Numbered from the stretch's first letter, positions 8,829 through 17,210 are shown. The stretch: 64,000 bases of DNA from Desulfosarcina widdelii (GCF_009688965.1 NZ_AP021875.1:5580001-5644000); one strand, 5' to 3'. Numbers and translations: made by a program. Notes: generated from the sequence alone by a model not told the origin.

Positions 8829-9240
8829 GCCGCAAAGAGGTCCGGGAGCCATGCGGTCCTTCGGGGCCGCATTACTGTTCGGGGCGATGAAACCTATTCC
8901 AACAGTCATCTCACAGTCCTCCTGCATGAACACATTCCTGATGATGAATCGCCTGCCTTCCTTGCGATGGATCGGTGGAGAAAGAATGATTGACGAATAT
9001 TTCCTCCGAGTGCGCTTTAATGGATAGGACCAGATCCGCCACTTGCTCAGCAAGTACATCTTGGTCCTTCACGCCACCGTCCAGGCGGAAGACTCTCCAG
9101 TCGATCCGTGAAAGTGGCGGGTGTTTGGCCGCTGAATAATTGGAAAGAATAAGGGTTATCCTCAATTCCACAGCCGGCGGTCGCTGCAAGTCCCCGTGTT
9201 TCCGGGGTCGTCTTTTCCTGGGGCCTGGTGTTATCCTCAA
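8829..9240. other. Intergenic stretch between integrase and small phage genes; no gene I can support firmly
   Basis: No family is recognisable here. On the minus strand a possible frame runs from TTG 9240 to 8911 (109 codons, with the stretch RIDWRVFRLDGGVKDQDVLA), but it lacks a good ribosome-binding site. The sequence ATTGAGGATAAC occurs twice (about 9163 and 9233) and may be a small direct repeat. The region could hold the recombination site of the nearby integrase, but no core is identifiable. Confidence 0.3.
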
Positions 9241-9570
9241 TCATTTTTGCGTTTTCTTTTTCTTGGTTGATTTTTTGGCCGGTTCCTTTTGTGACTCGGC
9301 CAGTGTTTCCAGCAAGGTGGTGGCCCATTCAGCCGGAGAGGTCTTAGGCCCTTTGGGATCTTCACCCTCACGGGCGATCTTGGTCGTCTTGAGGTCCTTC
9401 ATGTGGCAACGAATCATACGGTCCAGACTTTCGGCGGCCTGGGTGTTGCCTTCTATCTGGGCGCGCACCAGCTTGACCGAGTAGACACCCACCAACTCCA
9501 CCTGAAGAAAGTCGCTGGACTTGTTGAACTGGAAGTCCTGGTGCAGGCGCTCGATGATCATATCGAACAT
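9241..9570 (-). CDS. Hypothetical phage protein with Lys-rich tail (possibly small-terminase-like)
   Basis: The 109 residues are helical and charged (FDMIIERLHQDFQFNKSSDF, ESLDRMIRCHMKDLKTTKIA), ending in a poly-Lys tail (KKSTKKKKTQK) that should bind nucleic acid. The gene lies 10 bases downstream of the sigma-like gene on the same strand, so both are probably one transcript. The pattern of a helical body with a MKDLKTTKIAREGED-like segment faintly recalls P27-type small terminase subunits. That is a guess: it is separated from the large terminase and no helix-turn-helix is clear. Confidence 0.55.
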   Translation of the reverse strand: MFDMIIERLHQDFQFNKSSDFLQVELVGVYSVKLVRAQIEGNTQAAESLDRMIRCHMKDLKTTKIAREGEDPKGPKTSPAEWATTLLETLAESQKEPAKKSTKKKKTQK

Positions 9571-9580
9571 TTGCTTTTCA

Positions 9581-9958
9581 TCAGGGGTCAGGCATTTGCT
9601 GGCGAAGATAGTCGTCCTGATTGATGGTGTCTATCCGCTCGACAGAACCGCCTTCTTCGTTTTCAAAGCGGTCGTTCAATGAACAGGAGCAAAGTCGGTA
9701 ATCCCGCATCCCGGCTTTTTGTGCCTCGATGATCGTGGCGACCTTGTGTTCGACCACCCGGGCGATGAACGTGTTGCGCTGGGCACGTTCGGGTTTGAAC
9801 TTCGGTAAGCGGCGGAGCAGGTCGAAGACCATCTCCTGCTCCAAGTCCTGGCGGTCCGATTCGGTGAACCCAACCCGTCCAACCAGTTGTCTTGCCTTGT
9901 ACTTAATGATCCGGACGGCATAGTCGTCTATGCCCTGATAGCGATTTTCGTAACCCAT
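9581..9958 (-). CDS. Sigma-70 region 2-like small regulatory protein
   Basis: A 125-residue protein with a region-2-like segment: YAVRIIKYKARQLVGRVGF, then SDRQDLEQEMVFDLLRRLPK and RNTFIARVVEHKVATIIEA. This resembles the core-binding and -10-recognition helices of short sigma factors found in phages and mobile elements. There is no visible region 4, so it would be an atypical or truncated sigma factor, or an anti-terminator-like relative. It starts at ATG 9958 after CCGAGGAGGCTCAA, a strong ribosome-binding site on the minus strand. The next gene follows after 10 bases. Confidence 0.6.
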   Translation of the reverse strand: MGYENRYQGIDDYAVRIIKYKARQLVGRVGFTESDRQDLEQEMVFDLLRRLPKFKPERAQRNTFIARVVEHKVATIIEAQKAGMRDYRLCSCSLNDRFENEEGGSVERIDTINQDDYLRQQMPDP

Positions 9959-10133
9959 TTGAGCCTCCTCGGGGCCGAGGAGGAGCTCGTGTGGGTGCCG
10001 ACATTCGCCGGGAGAGACGCTTTACCTGTGACTTGCGGAGGTGTTGCGAGTTCGCCGGTTCTGGCGACACCCACAACGACCTCCGCTCTGCGGCCAGTCT
10101 GTTGTCTGGTGACCTTGTTTTTGGTTTCGAGCC

Positions 10134-10466
10134 CTATGCCCGAACCGTTTTTTTTACACTCATTCGGAAGGGGAGCCCGTGCTTGACATCCAGGCTCAAC
10201 ACCGTTCCGTTCCCCAGGTAGTCGAGCTGCGCGAAAAGCTGGGTGGCCTGGGATTTCAAGGCGAAGTCTTCGACCGATACCTCTTGTCTCGGGCCGTTTT
10301 CTCCACCAAACTTGATCTCACGAACCACTTGCGGAGGCGGATCAAAACTCGGTTCACCGTCGCGCACGGTCAGCTCTTCGATCCGCCCGAAATTGATTTC
10401 CTGCATCAGCTCCAAAAGGCGTCTCCGCCCTGGAGACAGCGATGCCTTTGTTGCCACTTTGGTCAT
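10134..10466 (-). CDS. Hypothetical phage-associated protein
   Basis: A 110-residue soluble protein with no family I recognise. It opens with a basic helix (SPGRRRLLELMQEINFGRIE) followed by a beta-rich part (ELTVRDGEPSFDPPPQVVRE). The start at 10466 follows AGGAGGTTCGGC on the minus strand, which supports translation. It lies between the serine recombinase cassette and the sigma-like gene, all on one strand, so it is probably part of the same prophage-derived block. Confidence 0.55.
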   Translation of the reverse strand: MTKVATKASLSPGRRRLLELMQEINFGRIEELTVRDGEPSFDPPPQVVREIKFGGENGPRQEVSVEDFALKSQATQLFAQLDYLGNGTVLSLDVKHGLPFRMSVKKTVRA

Positions 10467-10699
10467 GCCGAACCTCCTCTGCTGAAGACCTCCCGGAAGA
10501 CAGGTCCGGCATGCTTTGTCCGGGTGAGGTCATGAACGTTTTTCTGTTCACCAGACCTGTCACCCTTCTTTGGCGAAATTTCGTTGGGACTCTCGATGGA
10601 GGCAGACTGAAGAATGGGAAGGCTGGCTAATTACTCAGGAAAACAGGGGGATAAGGGAATTAGAGGAGGGAAATTTTTCTTAACTTTTTTTGCCACCCC

Positions 10700-10735
10700 C
10701 CGGTGAAATTTCGTTGGCTTCGTTGATTTCACCGG
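10700..10735. repeat. Perfect 10-bp inverted repeat (possible operator or RNA hairpin)
   Basis: CCGGTGAAAT at 10700-10709 is the exact reverse complement of ATTTCACCGG at 10726-10735, with a 16-base spacer. The sequence GAAATTTCGTTGG inside it recurs at about 10574. It lies in the 334-base gap 10467-10800, which otherwise holds only the terminator at 10745-10775 and no gene I can see. Confidence 0.55.
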
Positions 10736-10744
10736 GATCGGGCA

Positions 10745-10775
10745 CAAAAAAAGCCGCCCGCGAAGGTCGGCTCAT
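10745..10775 (-). terminator. Rho-independent terminator of the DUF2924-recombinase-ParB-like operon
   Basis: Read on the minus strand this is AGCCGACC-TTCG-CGGGCGGCT followed by seven T, a GC-rich stem with a stable tetraloop and U-tract. It sits 26 bases past the stop of the ParB-like gene. Confidence 0.75.
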
Positions 10776-10800
10776 GTGTCAGTTTAATATTTGGTTTCGT

Positions 10801-11223
10801 TCAGGCTGAAGTGAAGCGGAACATGGCCCGTTGCTCATCCCAGTCCGTGGGGAAGGTTTTGGTCAATTTGGCAAGCGACAGACCGGCCGGCTCCTCACCG
10901 TTGAGGATTGCCTCAACGATGTCGGGGGCGAGTGTGGACAGCTTCAGGATGCGGGCCACATAGGAGTTGTCCACATCCAGGTTCATCGCGAGATCACTAA
11001 TGGATTTTACTTCACCGCTCTCGATCACCTCTGCCCAGGATGACGCCCGGGCCAGGGCCTGCACGATGGCGGTCTGTACGGGTCCCGGACTGTCGGGAAT
11101 ATCGCCGTCAAGGGACTTGGGAGCGATAATGACCTTCCGTCCGCGCATCCGGCGGATCAACATTGGAATATGGATATGCAGATTGCCGTTCTCGGTAACA
11201 GTGATGGTCGGTTGTATGTTCAT
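10801..11223 (-). CDS. ParB/KorB-like helix-turn-helix protein partnered with serine recombinase
   Basis: The 140 residues comprise a short beta N-terminus (NIQPTITVTENGNLHIHIPM) and a helix-turn-helix like that of KorB/ParB DNA-binding domains (SISDLAMNLDVDNSYVARIL), then a helical tail. The start overlaps the recombinase stop by ATGA, so the two are translationally coupled. Small proteins of this type commonly follow large serine recombinases in phages and may help site recognition or regulate the cassette; that role is inferred. The operon terminator follows directly. Confidence 0.7.
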   Translation of the reverse strand: MNIQPTITVTENGNLHIHIPMLIRRMRGRKVIIAPKSLDGDIPDSPGPVQTAIVQALARASSWAEVIESGEVKSISDLAMNLDVDNSYVARILKLSTLAPDIVEAILNGEEPAGLSLAKLTKTFPTDWDEQRAMFRFTSA

Positions 11224-12806
11224 TTAACGTTCCTCCGTTCCTTGACTTCACACGCCAGTCCGGTCAGCTCGGTGATAAGGCTCGTCAAGCCGTTGGTTTT
11301 CAGTTCCATATCGATGCCGGTTTCCCTGATTTTTACACTCTCTACCAGCAATCGCACAAGCCGGTTACGCTCCAAGGGAAACAGGTCCTCCCAGAAAATC
11401 TCGATGCTCTCGAAAGCTTCCGACACATCCCGTTCCGTTACCTGATCGCTTTCGAACACCCGCAATCCGGCCGACACGTTTGCCAGATGTCGGGTCAGGG
11501 TTACCGCGCGCTGGTTGATCGTGGCCAGTTTTTCCTCCCGATCGGGTTCGTTTCCATCCGGCGACATCAATTCAAGTGCCCGTTTGCGGACCAGTGTAAG
11601 ATCTTCTTCAAGTTGCTCTTTCTGTTTCGTCAGCCTGTCCCGTTCGGCTTCTTCCATCTCCTTGGCCGCGAAGTAGGTTTTGGCCACCAGCGTCGGAGTT
11701 CGGAATACAGCGCCCAGTTGTTCGAGCACAGCCTTCTCGATATCCCCTGCGGGGACCCGTTTCAACGGACAGCGGCTGACAGCCCGCTTGACGTCCTTCT
11801 CGCAGATGTAGTAGGTGTAGCGCCGTTCGCCTTTTTGGGTGTAGGTCGGTCCCATCGAGCAGTCACAATGACCGCAACGAATCACTCCCTGCAGCGGTGA
11901 GATCATCTTGCTCCGGGCTTTGGTTTGCTTGGCCCTGGTATTTTCAGATAGAATCGACTGGACCTTGTCCCACAATTCCTTGTCGACGATGGCCTGATGC
12001 TCTCCGGGATAGCTATTCCCTTTGTGGACCACTTCGCCGTTGTAGATCCGGTTACCAAGTAAACGGTAGATGTGACCGGTATTCCATTCGGTCCCTTTCC
12101 GTTCTTTTCCTTTCTTCGTGGTCCATGACTTGGTTTTGTATCCCTGTTCATTGAGCTCTTGGGCCAGCTTTCTGGCCGATGCCAGCTGTGTGAATCGCCG
12201 GAAGATGTGCTGAACCAGGGGTGCTTCGTCCGCGTTGGTCAGCAGCTTCTTGTTTTCCCGATCCACGTCGTATCCGAGTATGGCCGGGCCGCCGCAGTAT
12301 TTGCCCCGCCGCTTCGCCGCCGCCACCTTATCCCTGATACGCTCGGCGATGACCTCACGCTCGTATTGCGCAAAGGTTATCAGGATGCCGAGAAACATCC
12401 GGCCTGTCGGGTCGGTGGTGTTGAAGTGCTCGGTAACCGAGACGAAATTGATACCCTTCTCATTGAACAGATCTACCATTTTCATGAAGTCGAGCAACGA
12501 ACGTGAAAGGCGGTCGATTTTGTAAACCACGATTACATCCACTTTCCCGTCGTCCACGTCATCGAGGAGCCGCTTTAGCGCCGGACGTTCCATGTTGCCG
12601 CCGGAGAATCCACCATCGTCATAGCGGTCCGGCAACCCCTGCCAACCCTGCATTCGTTGGCTTTCGATATACGATTCTGAAGCCTCCCGCTGGGCGTCCA
12701 GCGAATTGAATTCCTGCTCCAGGCCCTCCTCATGACTTTTGCGGGTATAGATGGCGCAGCGCAGCGGCTTATTCCTGGTGGATGTTGTGTTGGTGTTATC
12801 GAGCAT
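11220..12806 (-). CDS. Large serine recombinase (resolvase/invertase superfamily)
   Basis: The 528-residue protein has an N-terminal resolvase catalytic domain (AIYTRKSHEEG with the nucleophilic Ser; DVIVVYKIDRLSRSLLDF; TPTGRMFLG-like NTTDPTGRMFLGIL), then a recombinase domain (about 180-290), a zinc ribbon (VIRCGHCDCSMGPTY) and a long coiled coil with C-terminal domain. Such enzymes integrate or excise phages and mobile elements at short att sites. I chose ATG 12806 because GGAGGTGGCAAGA precedes it; an upstream ATG at 12833 is possible. It overlaps the DUF2924 gene by 11 bases and the ParB-like gene by 4, forming a tight operon. Confidence 0.92.
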   Translation of the reverse strand: MLDNTNTTSTRNKPLRCAIYTRKSHEEGLEQEFNSLDAQREASESYIESQRMQGWQGLPDRYDDGGFSGGNMERPALKRLLDDVDDGKVDVIVVYKIDRLSRSLLDFMKMVDLFNEKGINFVSVTEHFNTTDPTGRMFLGILITFAQYEREVIAERIRDKVAAAKRRGKYCGGPAILGYDVDRENKKLLTNADEAPLVQHIFRRFTQLASARKLAQELNEQGYKTKSWTTKKGKERKGTEWNTGHIYRLLGNRIYNGEVVHKGNSYPGEHQAIVDKELWDKVQSILSENTRAKQTKARSKMISPLQGVIRCGHCDCSMGPTYTQKGERRYTYYICEKDVKRAVSRCPLKRVPAGDIEKAVLEQLGAVFRTPTLVAKTYFAAKEMEEAERDRLTKQKEQLEEDLTLVRKRALELMSPDGNEPDREEKLATINQRAVTLTRHLANVSAGLRVFESDQVTERDVSEAFESIEIFWEDLFPLERNRLVRLLVESVKIRETGIDMELKTNGLTSLITELTGLACEVKERRNVK

Positions 12807-13329
12807 TCTTGCCACCTCCGTTCTTTTTGCCATAACTTTTTTTCAGGCCGAAAAAGACCTTCCCGTTCCAGCGGGTGCCGGTGATTTCCCGAGCCACCGC
12901 GCTGAGTGACCGAAAAATCCGGCCGTCGTATTCAAAGCCCTTTTCCAGTGCGGTGACCTCGTATCGACGGTCATTCCAGACCCGCACGAACCGTGTTCCC
13001 GGCAGGATGTTTTCATTGGATTTGCGCTCCTCGGATACCTTGCCCTCGACCGTGGCCACCGCATCATCCAGGGCGATTTGCCGCAGACGTGTCTTGGCTG
13101 TTTCCGACAGGCCACCGTAAAAGAGCTCCTGGATGCGATAGGCCAGGCGCTTGATGAGGAACTGCTTTTTGTAGCGGGGCGGGTCGCTGCCATAGAGGTC
13201 GATCCATTTCTCGCGAAGTTCCTCCAGCGTCAGAGTCTGGAGGGTTGCCAGTTGCCGCAGGACGGAATTCCGGGTCCTTTCATCATTTCCCCCGTTGCGG
13301 GCTGTTTCTTGTAAGTCATTCATATACAA
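12796..13329 (-). CDS. DUF2924 family protein
   Basis: The 177 residues match the DUF2924 family: LATLQTLTLEELREKWIDLY, GSDPPRYKKQFLIKRLAYRI, then a C-terminal part with GTRFVRVWNDRRYEV and YDGRIFRSLSAVAREITGTR, which resembles a small DNA- or RNA-binding fold. The family nearly always sits beside a large serine recombinase in prophages, as here, and its function is unknown. It is the second gene of the minus-strand cassette and its 3' end overlaps the recombinase start. Confidence 0.85.
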   Translation of the reverse strand: MYMNDLQETARNGGNDERTRNSVLRQLATLQTLTLEELREKWIDLYGSDPPRYKKQFLIKRLAYRIQELFYGGLSETAKTRLRQIALDDAVATVEGKVSEERKSNENILPGTRFVRVWNDRRYEVTALEKGFEYDGRIFRSLSAVAREITGTRWNGKVFFGLKKSYGKKNGGGKNAR

Positions 13330-13385
13330 CTCCTTATCTAAGGTTTCGGACGCGTTTGTTATGAATGAATGCTCGTTTCCCGCAA

Positions 13386-13607
13386 CTAATCAAGTCCTTC
13401 TCCGGTTGTTCCGGAAGATTCTTCGATATCCTCCAAGTTATTACTGGAAATTGCTTTGCGGACCTTTGAGCGCAATACGGCAACCGCCAGAATTGAGGCG
13501 ATGACATCCAGCCTGTTGCCAGGCGAAAGTCTCTTTGGATCAGGCTGTACACCTGCTTCGAAAGGTATGGGGCTGGTAGTTTCAAAGGATATATCGGCAT
13601 CCAACAT
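13386..13607 (-). CDS. Small hypothetical protein, first gene of serine recombinase cassette
   Basis: A 73-residue protein starting at ATG 13607 behind GGAGGAACCA, which is why I prefer it to a longer frame beginning near 13694. It contains a hydrophobic helix-like block (RLDVIASILAVAVLRSKVRK) that is typical of short proteins encoded upstream of DUF2924 genes. No function is known. It is 56 bases upstream of the DUF2924 gene and probably co-transcribed. Confidence 0.6.
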   Translation of the reverse strand: MLDADISFETTSPIPFEAGVQPDPKRLSPGNRLDVIASILAVAVLRSKVRKAISSNNLEDIEESSGTTGEGLD

Positions 13608-13826
13608 TGGTTCCTCCGGCGAATGTGACCGGGTTGTCGGTGTGGATGCCGGAATACCGTCATGCGGTTGGGATGCGTGGTTGCCGGCACCCACAACCGC
13701 CTGAGCTCTGCTCCCGGTCAGCTGTCTGGTTTCTAACTGCTCGTCCGGGCGCGATGCCCGGCTCTGTCAGTGGTTACATACCGAGAGCCTTCCCCGACTG
13801 TCGGAAATCCGGTTCTATGAGACTTC

Positions 13827-13855
13827 TTGACCTGATAGGCATCAGGGTGTATGTT
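13827..13855 (+). promoter_or_regulatory. lexA promoter with palindromic operator (candidate SOS box)
   Basis: TTGACC (13827-13832) and TATGTT (13850-13855) are separated by 17 bases, a good sigma-70 promoter. Between them lies CCTGAT-AGGC-ATCAGG (13831-13846), a perfect 6-bp inverted repeat that overlaps the -35 box. The position is ideal for autorepression by the LexA-like protein encoded 56 bases downstream. Confidence 0.7.
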
Positions 13856-13910
13856 AATGTTTTATGCGGCCCAATGGGCCTTTTCCTCTTTCTGAAAAAC
13901 GGAACGAGCC

Positions 13911-14534
13911 ATGGGCAAGAGTAAAACGGGTAAAATCACACCGCTTCAGCGGGACACCCTTAATGAGATATGTCGCTACGTGGATGCGAAGGGCTATCCG
14001 CCGACGGTGAAGGAACTGAGCGTAATTTTCGGCATCAGCCATTCAAGCGTGCATGAGCGCATTAACCAACTTGTTCGAAAGGGATACTTAAAGCGTGAAG
14101 GCGGCAGGGCACGCGGCCTGACCGTGGCCAAACGGCCAAAGGATATGGCTGCCGACCTGGTGGCGGTGGCCGTCGTCAGGACAATCTCAGCGAATGAGCC
14201 CGTCCTGGCCAAGGAGAACATCATCGGCGAAGTTCTGGTCGACGCCGCCACTGTCAAATCCGGAGAATTTTTCGCGCTCCGCGTTTCCGGTGACAGCATG
14301 ACGGGGGCAGGGATAAACGACGGCGACCTGATTATTGTGAGACGTCAGCAGCTTGCGGAAAACGGAGACATCGTCGTGGCTGTGCTGAATGGAGAAACCA
14401 CCGTGAAACGGTTGAGGCTTGAGGATAGACGAATCGAACTCGTTCCGGAGAATCCAGGTCTGGCACCGGTTAAAGTCAGGCCGAAGGATGATTTGCGGAT
14501 AATGGGTAAAGTTGTGGGCCGGAAACATAAATGA
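13911..14534 (+). CDS. lexA: LexA-like SOS repressor with altered cleavage site
   Basis: The 207 residues are full length for LexA. The N-terminal winged helix (about 8-70) includes GYPPTVKELSVIFGISHSSV. The C-terminal S24 autoprotease domain has the catalytic dyad Ser129 (VSGDSM) and Lys166 (NGETTVKRL). The scissile site, normally Ala-Gly before Glu-Pro, reads Ala94-Asn95 (ISANEPVLA), which is unusual and could slow or change RecA-stimulated self-cleavage. It is the first gene of a probable operon with the two unknown genes behind it. A palindrome within its promoter suggests autorepression. It may be a host LexA paralogue or belong to a mobile element. Confidence 0.92.
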   Translation: MGKSKTGKITPLQRDTLNEICRYVDAKGYPPTVKELSVIFGISHSSVHERINQLVRKGYLKREGGRARGLTVAKRPKDMAADLVAVAVVRTISANEPVLAKENIIGEVLVDAATVKSGEFFALRVSGDSMTGAGINDGDLIIVRRQQLAENGDIVVAVLNGETTVKRLRLEDRRIELVPENPGLAPVKVRPKDDLRIMGKVVGRKHK

Positions 14535-14581
14535 GAGCGCCCTATGAAGGAAGACTGACAAACTTAAGGTAGGAGACGACA

Positions 14582-15748
14582 ATGGCAACTTTCAATCTGC
14601 GCCGCTTTTCGAAGCCGGGAATGCTCCGGAGAATTGATCCGGAGCACCTGATCGCATTTCTTGAACCCCATGCGGACTATTTTTCAGATCGCGGTGTGGA
14701 GTTGCCATCGACTGATAACGGAGACGAGCTGGACTACAAAGCGCTGAGCCAGGCTCTACTCAATCCGAATGCGTCCACCCCGGATGACCTGGCCGAGGCT
14801 TTATATTACGTGAACGAGATGTCCACTCAGGAAGGATTCGATTCCCTCCAGGAGGCCATTGCCGATACTGACTTGGACGTGGTGATCGGCGAGAACGCCG
14901 CCCACGCCGATCTGGCGATCCAGGTTTGGATGCAGGACCGAGAACTCGTGGAACGTCTTCACGCCGAACAATTCCTCTTCAGACCTCGTTCATTTGAATA
15001 TTTTAGAACCAACAACGGTTCCGTCCCGGAATTTAAAATACCTCCAGCCGAAACGATACGGGCGGTGGAGGCCGAGTTGGACGAATGGTTCGCTAAAAAG
15101 CGCCGGGGTAAGCATTCAAAGGTCTATGTGTTTCCCAAAGAGGATTACACGTGGTTTCTGGTGCGCCACGGCAAACCTTATGCCCGTGAGTCCGTGATCG
15201 AGGCCGGTGAGTCCTCTGCGCAGTATTTCCGTCCGGAAAAGTTCGATGTCATCGTGTATAACCCGGTCCATGGTGAAATTCGGATGAACGCCGAAACCAA
15301 GGGCGAAAAGGAGCTCTATCGCACCAAGTTCGGCAAGTATTTCTTTGGTGATAGTGAGTTTTTCAACGGCAAGAGCAAATTCACACTCGAACCGCTAAGG
15401 GAGATCGGCGAAGATTCCATCCTTTGCGATGACATCGACGGTATGGAATGGGTGCGTCTCAAGGAATATCAAATATACCACGGCGGAACCCAGAAAGATG
15501 TGGAGATCAGGAAGGCCGAGGATATCTTCGCTTCTCTACGCCAGCGGGAACGGTCGATGCCTCGAAGCGGCACCATTAGCAAGGCCAGCTTCCTCATCAA
15601 GTTCAAAGACTCCAAGAATGCCAGAACGGTGAAACTTAGTTCAGCCAACCGGGCGCAGTTCAAGCGGGACGATGACGCTGAAATCATTGAACAGTGGATG
15701 ACCAACAGGGGGTTTATTGTCATGAATTCGGAGGGTGGCGGTGACTGA
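14582..15748 (+). CDS. Unknown protein, second gene of lexA-linked operon
   Basis: A 388-residue soluble, acidic protein I do not recognise. The N-terminal third is helical; the central part (about 165-300) is beta/alpha with stretches such as KVYVFPKEDYTWFLVRHGKP and NPVHGEIRMNAETKGEKELY. The C-terminal part ends in a charged segment (SSANRAQFKRDDDAEIIEQW). It starts after AGGTAGGAGACGACA, 47 bases past lexA, and overlaps the next gene by 14 bases. The context says it is made under LexA control with its partner, so a role in DNA-damage response, repair or defence is plausible but not shown by any motif. Confidence 0.8.
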   Translation: MATFNLRRFSKPGMLRRIDPEHLIAFLEPHADYFSDRGVELPSTDNGDELDYKALSQALLNPNASTPDDLAEALYYVNEMSTQEGFDSLQEAIADTDLDVVIGENAAHADLAIQVWMQDRELVERLHAEQFLFRPRSFEYFRTNNGSVPEFKIPPAETIRAVEAELDEWFAKKRRGKHSKVYVFPKEDYTWFLVRHGKPYARESVIEAGESSAQYFRPEKFDVIVYNPVHGEIRMNAETKGEKELYRTKFGKYFFGDSEFFNGKSKFTLEPLREIGEDSILCDDIDGMEWVRLKEYQIYHGGTQKDVEIRKAEDIFASLRQRERSMPRSGTISKASFLIKFKDSKNARTVKLSSANRAQFKRDDDAEIIEQWMTNRGFIVMNSEGGGD

Positions 15749-16844
15749 GTGTTTGCTCTGGCAATACATGGAAGATCTGCCCGGGCAGTCAGCTCCCCTG
15801 GTCGAGTGGCACCAGCATCTTGACGGGTGGCCGGGGTTTCATAGTTTTCAAAGCCGCTATCTCAAATTGACCCGGAATCATGCAACGGCCGTGGATTGCG
15901 CGACGCAATGCGGTCTGGGGTGCCCGCGTAAGGTGGTGACGCACGCCCCCAACGACATCGTGGCCGTCTGTCCGGAGCGGGAGGAAAAGCCATACCCACT
16001 CAAGCGGCAGGACACGCTCATCTATTCTGTGAATCGACCAGCCCTGCACAAGGATATCTGTTCAGCGTTGGGAATCGATCACCGCGAAAGCAAGGTTGAC
16101 GGCTGCCGGCACACCTGGTGTATAGGCGATTACATACCAGCTGCTGGCTATGTTTTTCCGGTTTTTATCTCGTTTCAAAAGGAGTCAGATGAAATTGTTG
16201 AGGTTGTTCGTACTCTCTGTTTGAATCAGTCAAATTCATTCGCTTTGATCATTTCCACACGACGCTCTTTTACTCCGGAAGCTGAAAATATGTTGAATCG
16301 GCACGGATCGCTCTTGCTTACCTTGGGTGAAGAATTGCTCTTTTCAAACAAAGGCAAGCTCCAGGCTGTGCGCCAGGTATCGGATGTCTTTGCTATATTT
16401 CAAGTGGATACTCCTTCGCTCACGCCTACGAAAAAATTTGCTACGCCAAGAGGAACGAAATGGTCTGACATTCAAATCCGTTTCCTGGAAAGCCCGACGG
16501 TTTATATGAAAAAGCAGAATATTTATGTAAGCACTTCGATTAGAGTAACCGTTGGAAATGTTGACAGGGTCATAAGTTGTGAAGAAGCTGGGATGGCCCG
16601 GAAAGACAACAAGATGCCCAAAGACCAATGGATTCTCCTTTATGGTTTTGCCAAGCAAAAAGGGCGGTTGGACTGGAGTAGCGACCATCCACCAGAGCAG
16701 GTTGTTAAACAAAAACAGGGACTCTCTAAATCCTTAAAACGATTCTTCGATCTTGACGGAAGTCCAATTGATGATTGGGATAAAGAAGAGCAGTGTTATC
16801 GCTGTCGCTTTCGAATCCTGCCCGAAAGTGATGAAAATTATTGA
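15735..16844 (+). CDS. Unknown protein, third gene of lexA-linked operon
   Basis: A 369-residue protein of unknown family, starting at GTG 15735 or GTG 15741 behind TTCGGAGG inside the end of the preceding gene. The N-terminal 130 residues have several Cys/His (AVDCATQCGLGCPRKVVTH, DGCRHTWCIGDY) that might bind metal. The middle (about 140-230) reads like a Rossmann or nuclease-like alpha/beta part (SFALIISTRRSFTPEAENML). The C-terminal half is lysine-rich. Tight overlap with the 388-residue gene suggests that the two products act together. It is the last gene of the operon. Confidence 0.78.
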   Translation: MAVTECLLWQYMEDLPGQSAPLVEWHQHLDGWPGFHSFQSRYLKLTRNHATAVDCATQCGLGCPRKVVTHAPNDIVAVCPEREEKPYPLKRQDTLIYSVNRPALHKDICSALGIDHRESKVDGCRHTWCIGDYIPAAGYVFPVFISFQKESDEIVEVVRTLCLNQSNSFALIISTRRSFTPEAENMLNRHGSLLLTLGEELLFSNKGKLQAVRQVSDVFAIFQVDTPSLTPTKKFATPRGTKWSDIQIRFLESPTVYMKKQNIYVSTSIRVTVGNVDRVISCEEAGMARKDNKMPKDQWILLYGFAKQKGRLDWSSDHPPEQVVKQKQGLSKSLKRFFDLDGSPIDDWDKEEQCYRCRFRILPESDENY

Positions 16845-17158
16845 TGTTCCCTGCCTGGAAATCCATATTAATCCCACTTCTCAAGTCCTGCGAGGGACTT
16901 TTGGTTCGAAAATTCGGGTGCTTTATCACACCACAGGCCGTGTTTTCATAACTCCCCAAACAGGCCGATTGACTTAAGTTATTGATATAAAAAAGATTGA
17001 CTAATCGGACGAGCTTCAGACTTCGTCCTGAGAAAACAGAGAATCCGGGTCGAGCAGAGAATGAAAGGCTAAAGAATGATGAAAATGTGTCGGCTGGAGA
17101 GAGGTCTGGCGTCGATGTGAAAACCGCCCAAACCCTTTGAAAACAAGGGGAAATAAAA
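16845..17158. other. Intergenic stretch, no gene seen
   Basis: Between the last gene of the lexA-linked operon and the ssrA terminator I see no coding frame of credible composition, no RNA gene and no repeat. The sequence becomes AT-richer toward 17 kb. Confidence 0.4.
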
Positions 17159-17205
17159 AACCCGTCACCCAGGAGTTTGACCCCAGAGAGACGGGTTGTC
17201 TTTTT
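17159..17205 (-). terminator. Terminator downstream of the ssrA 3' fragment (bidirectional)
   Basis: AACCCGTC (17159-17166) pairs with GACGGGTT (17190-17197). An A-tract precedes and a T-tract follows, so it works in both directions. On the minus strand it lies just past the CCA end of the ssrA fragment, as expected for the native tmRNA terminator. Confidence 0.7.
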
Positions 17206-17210
17206 CAAAA

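Noticed and set aside
10075..13735. Weak similarity between 10075-10125 and 13690-13735 (minus-strand reading LETRQLTGSRAQAVVG-like)
   Set aside because: Could be diverged duplicated leader sequence, but it has no start codon in either place and is too short to call a gene or repeat.
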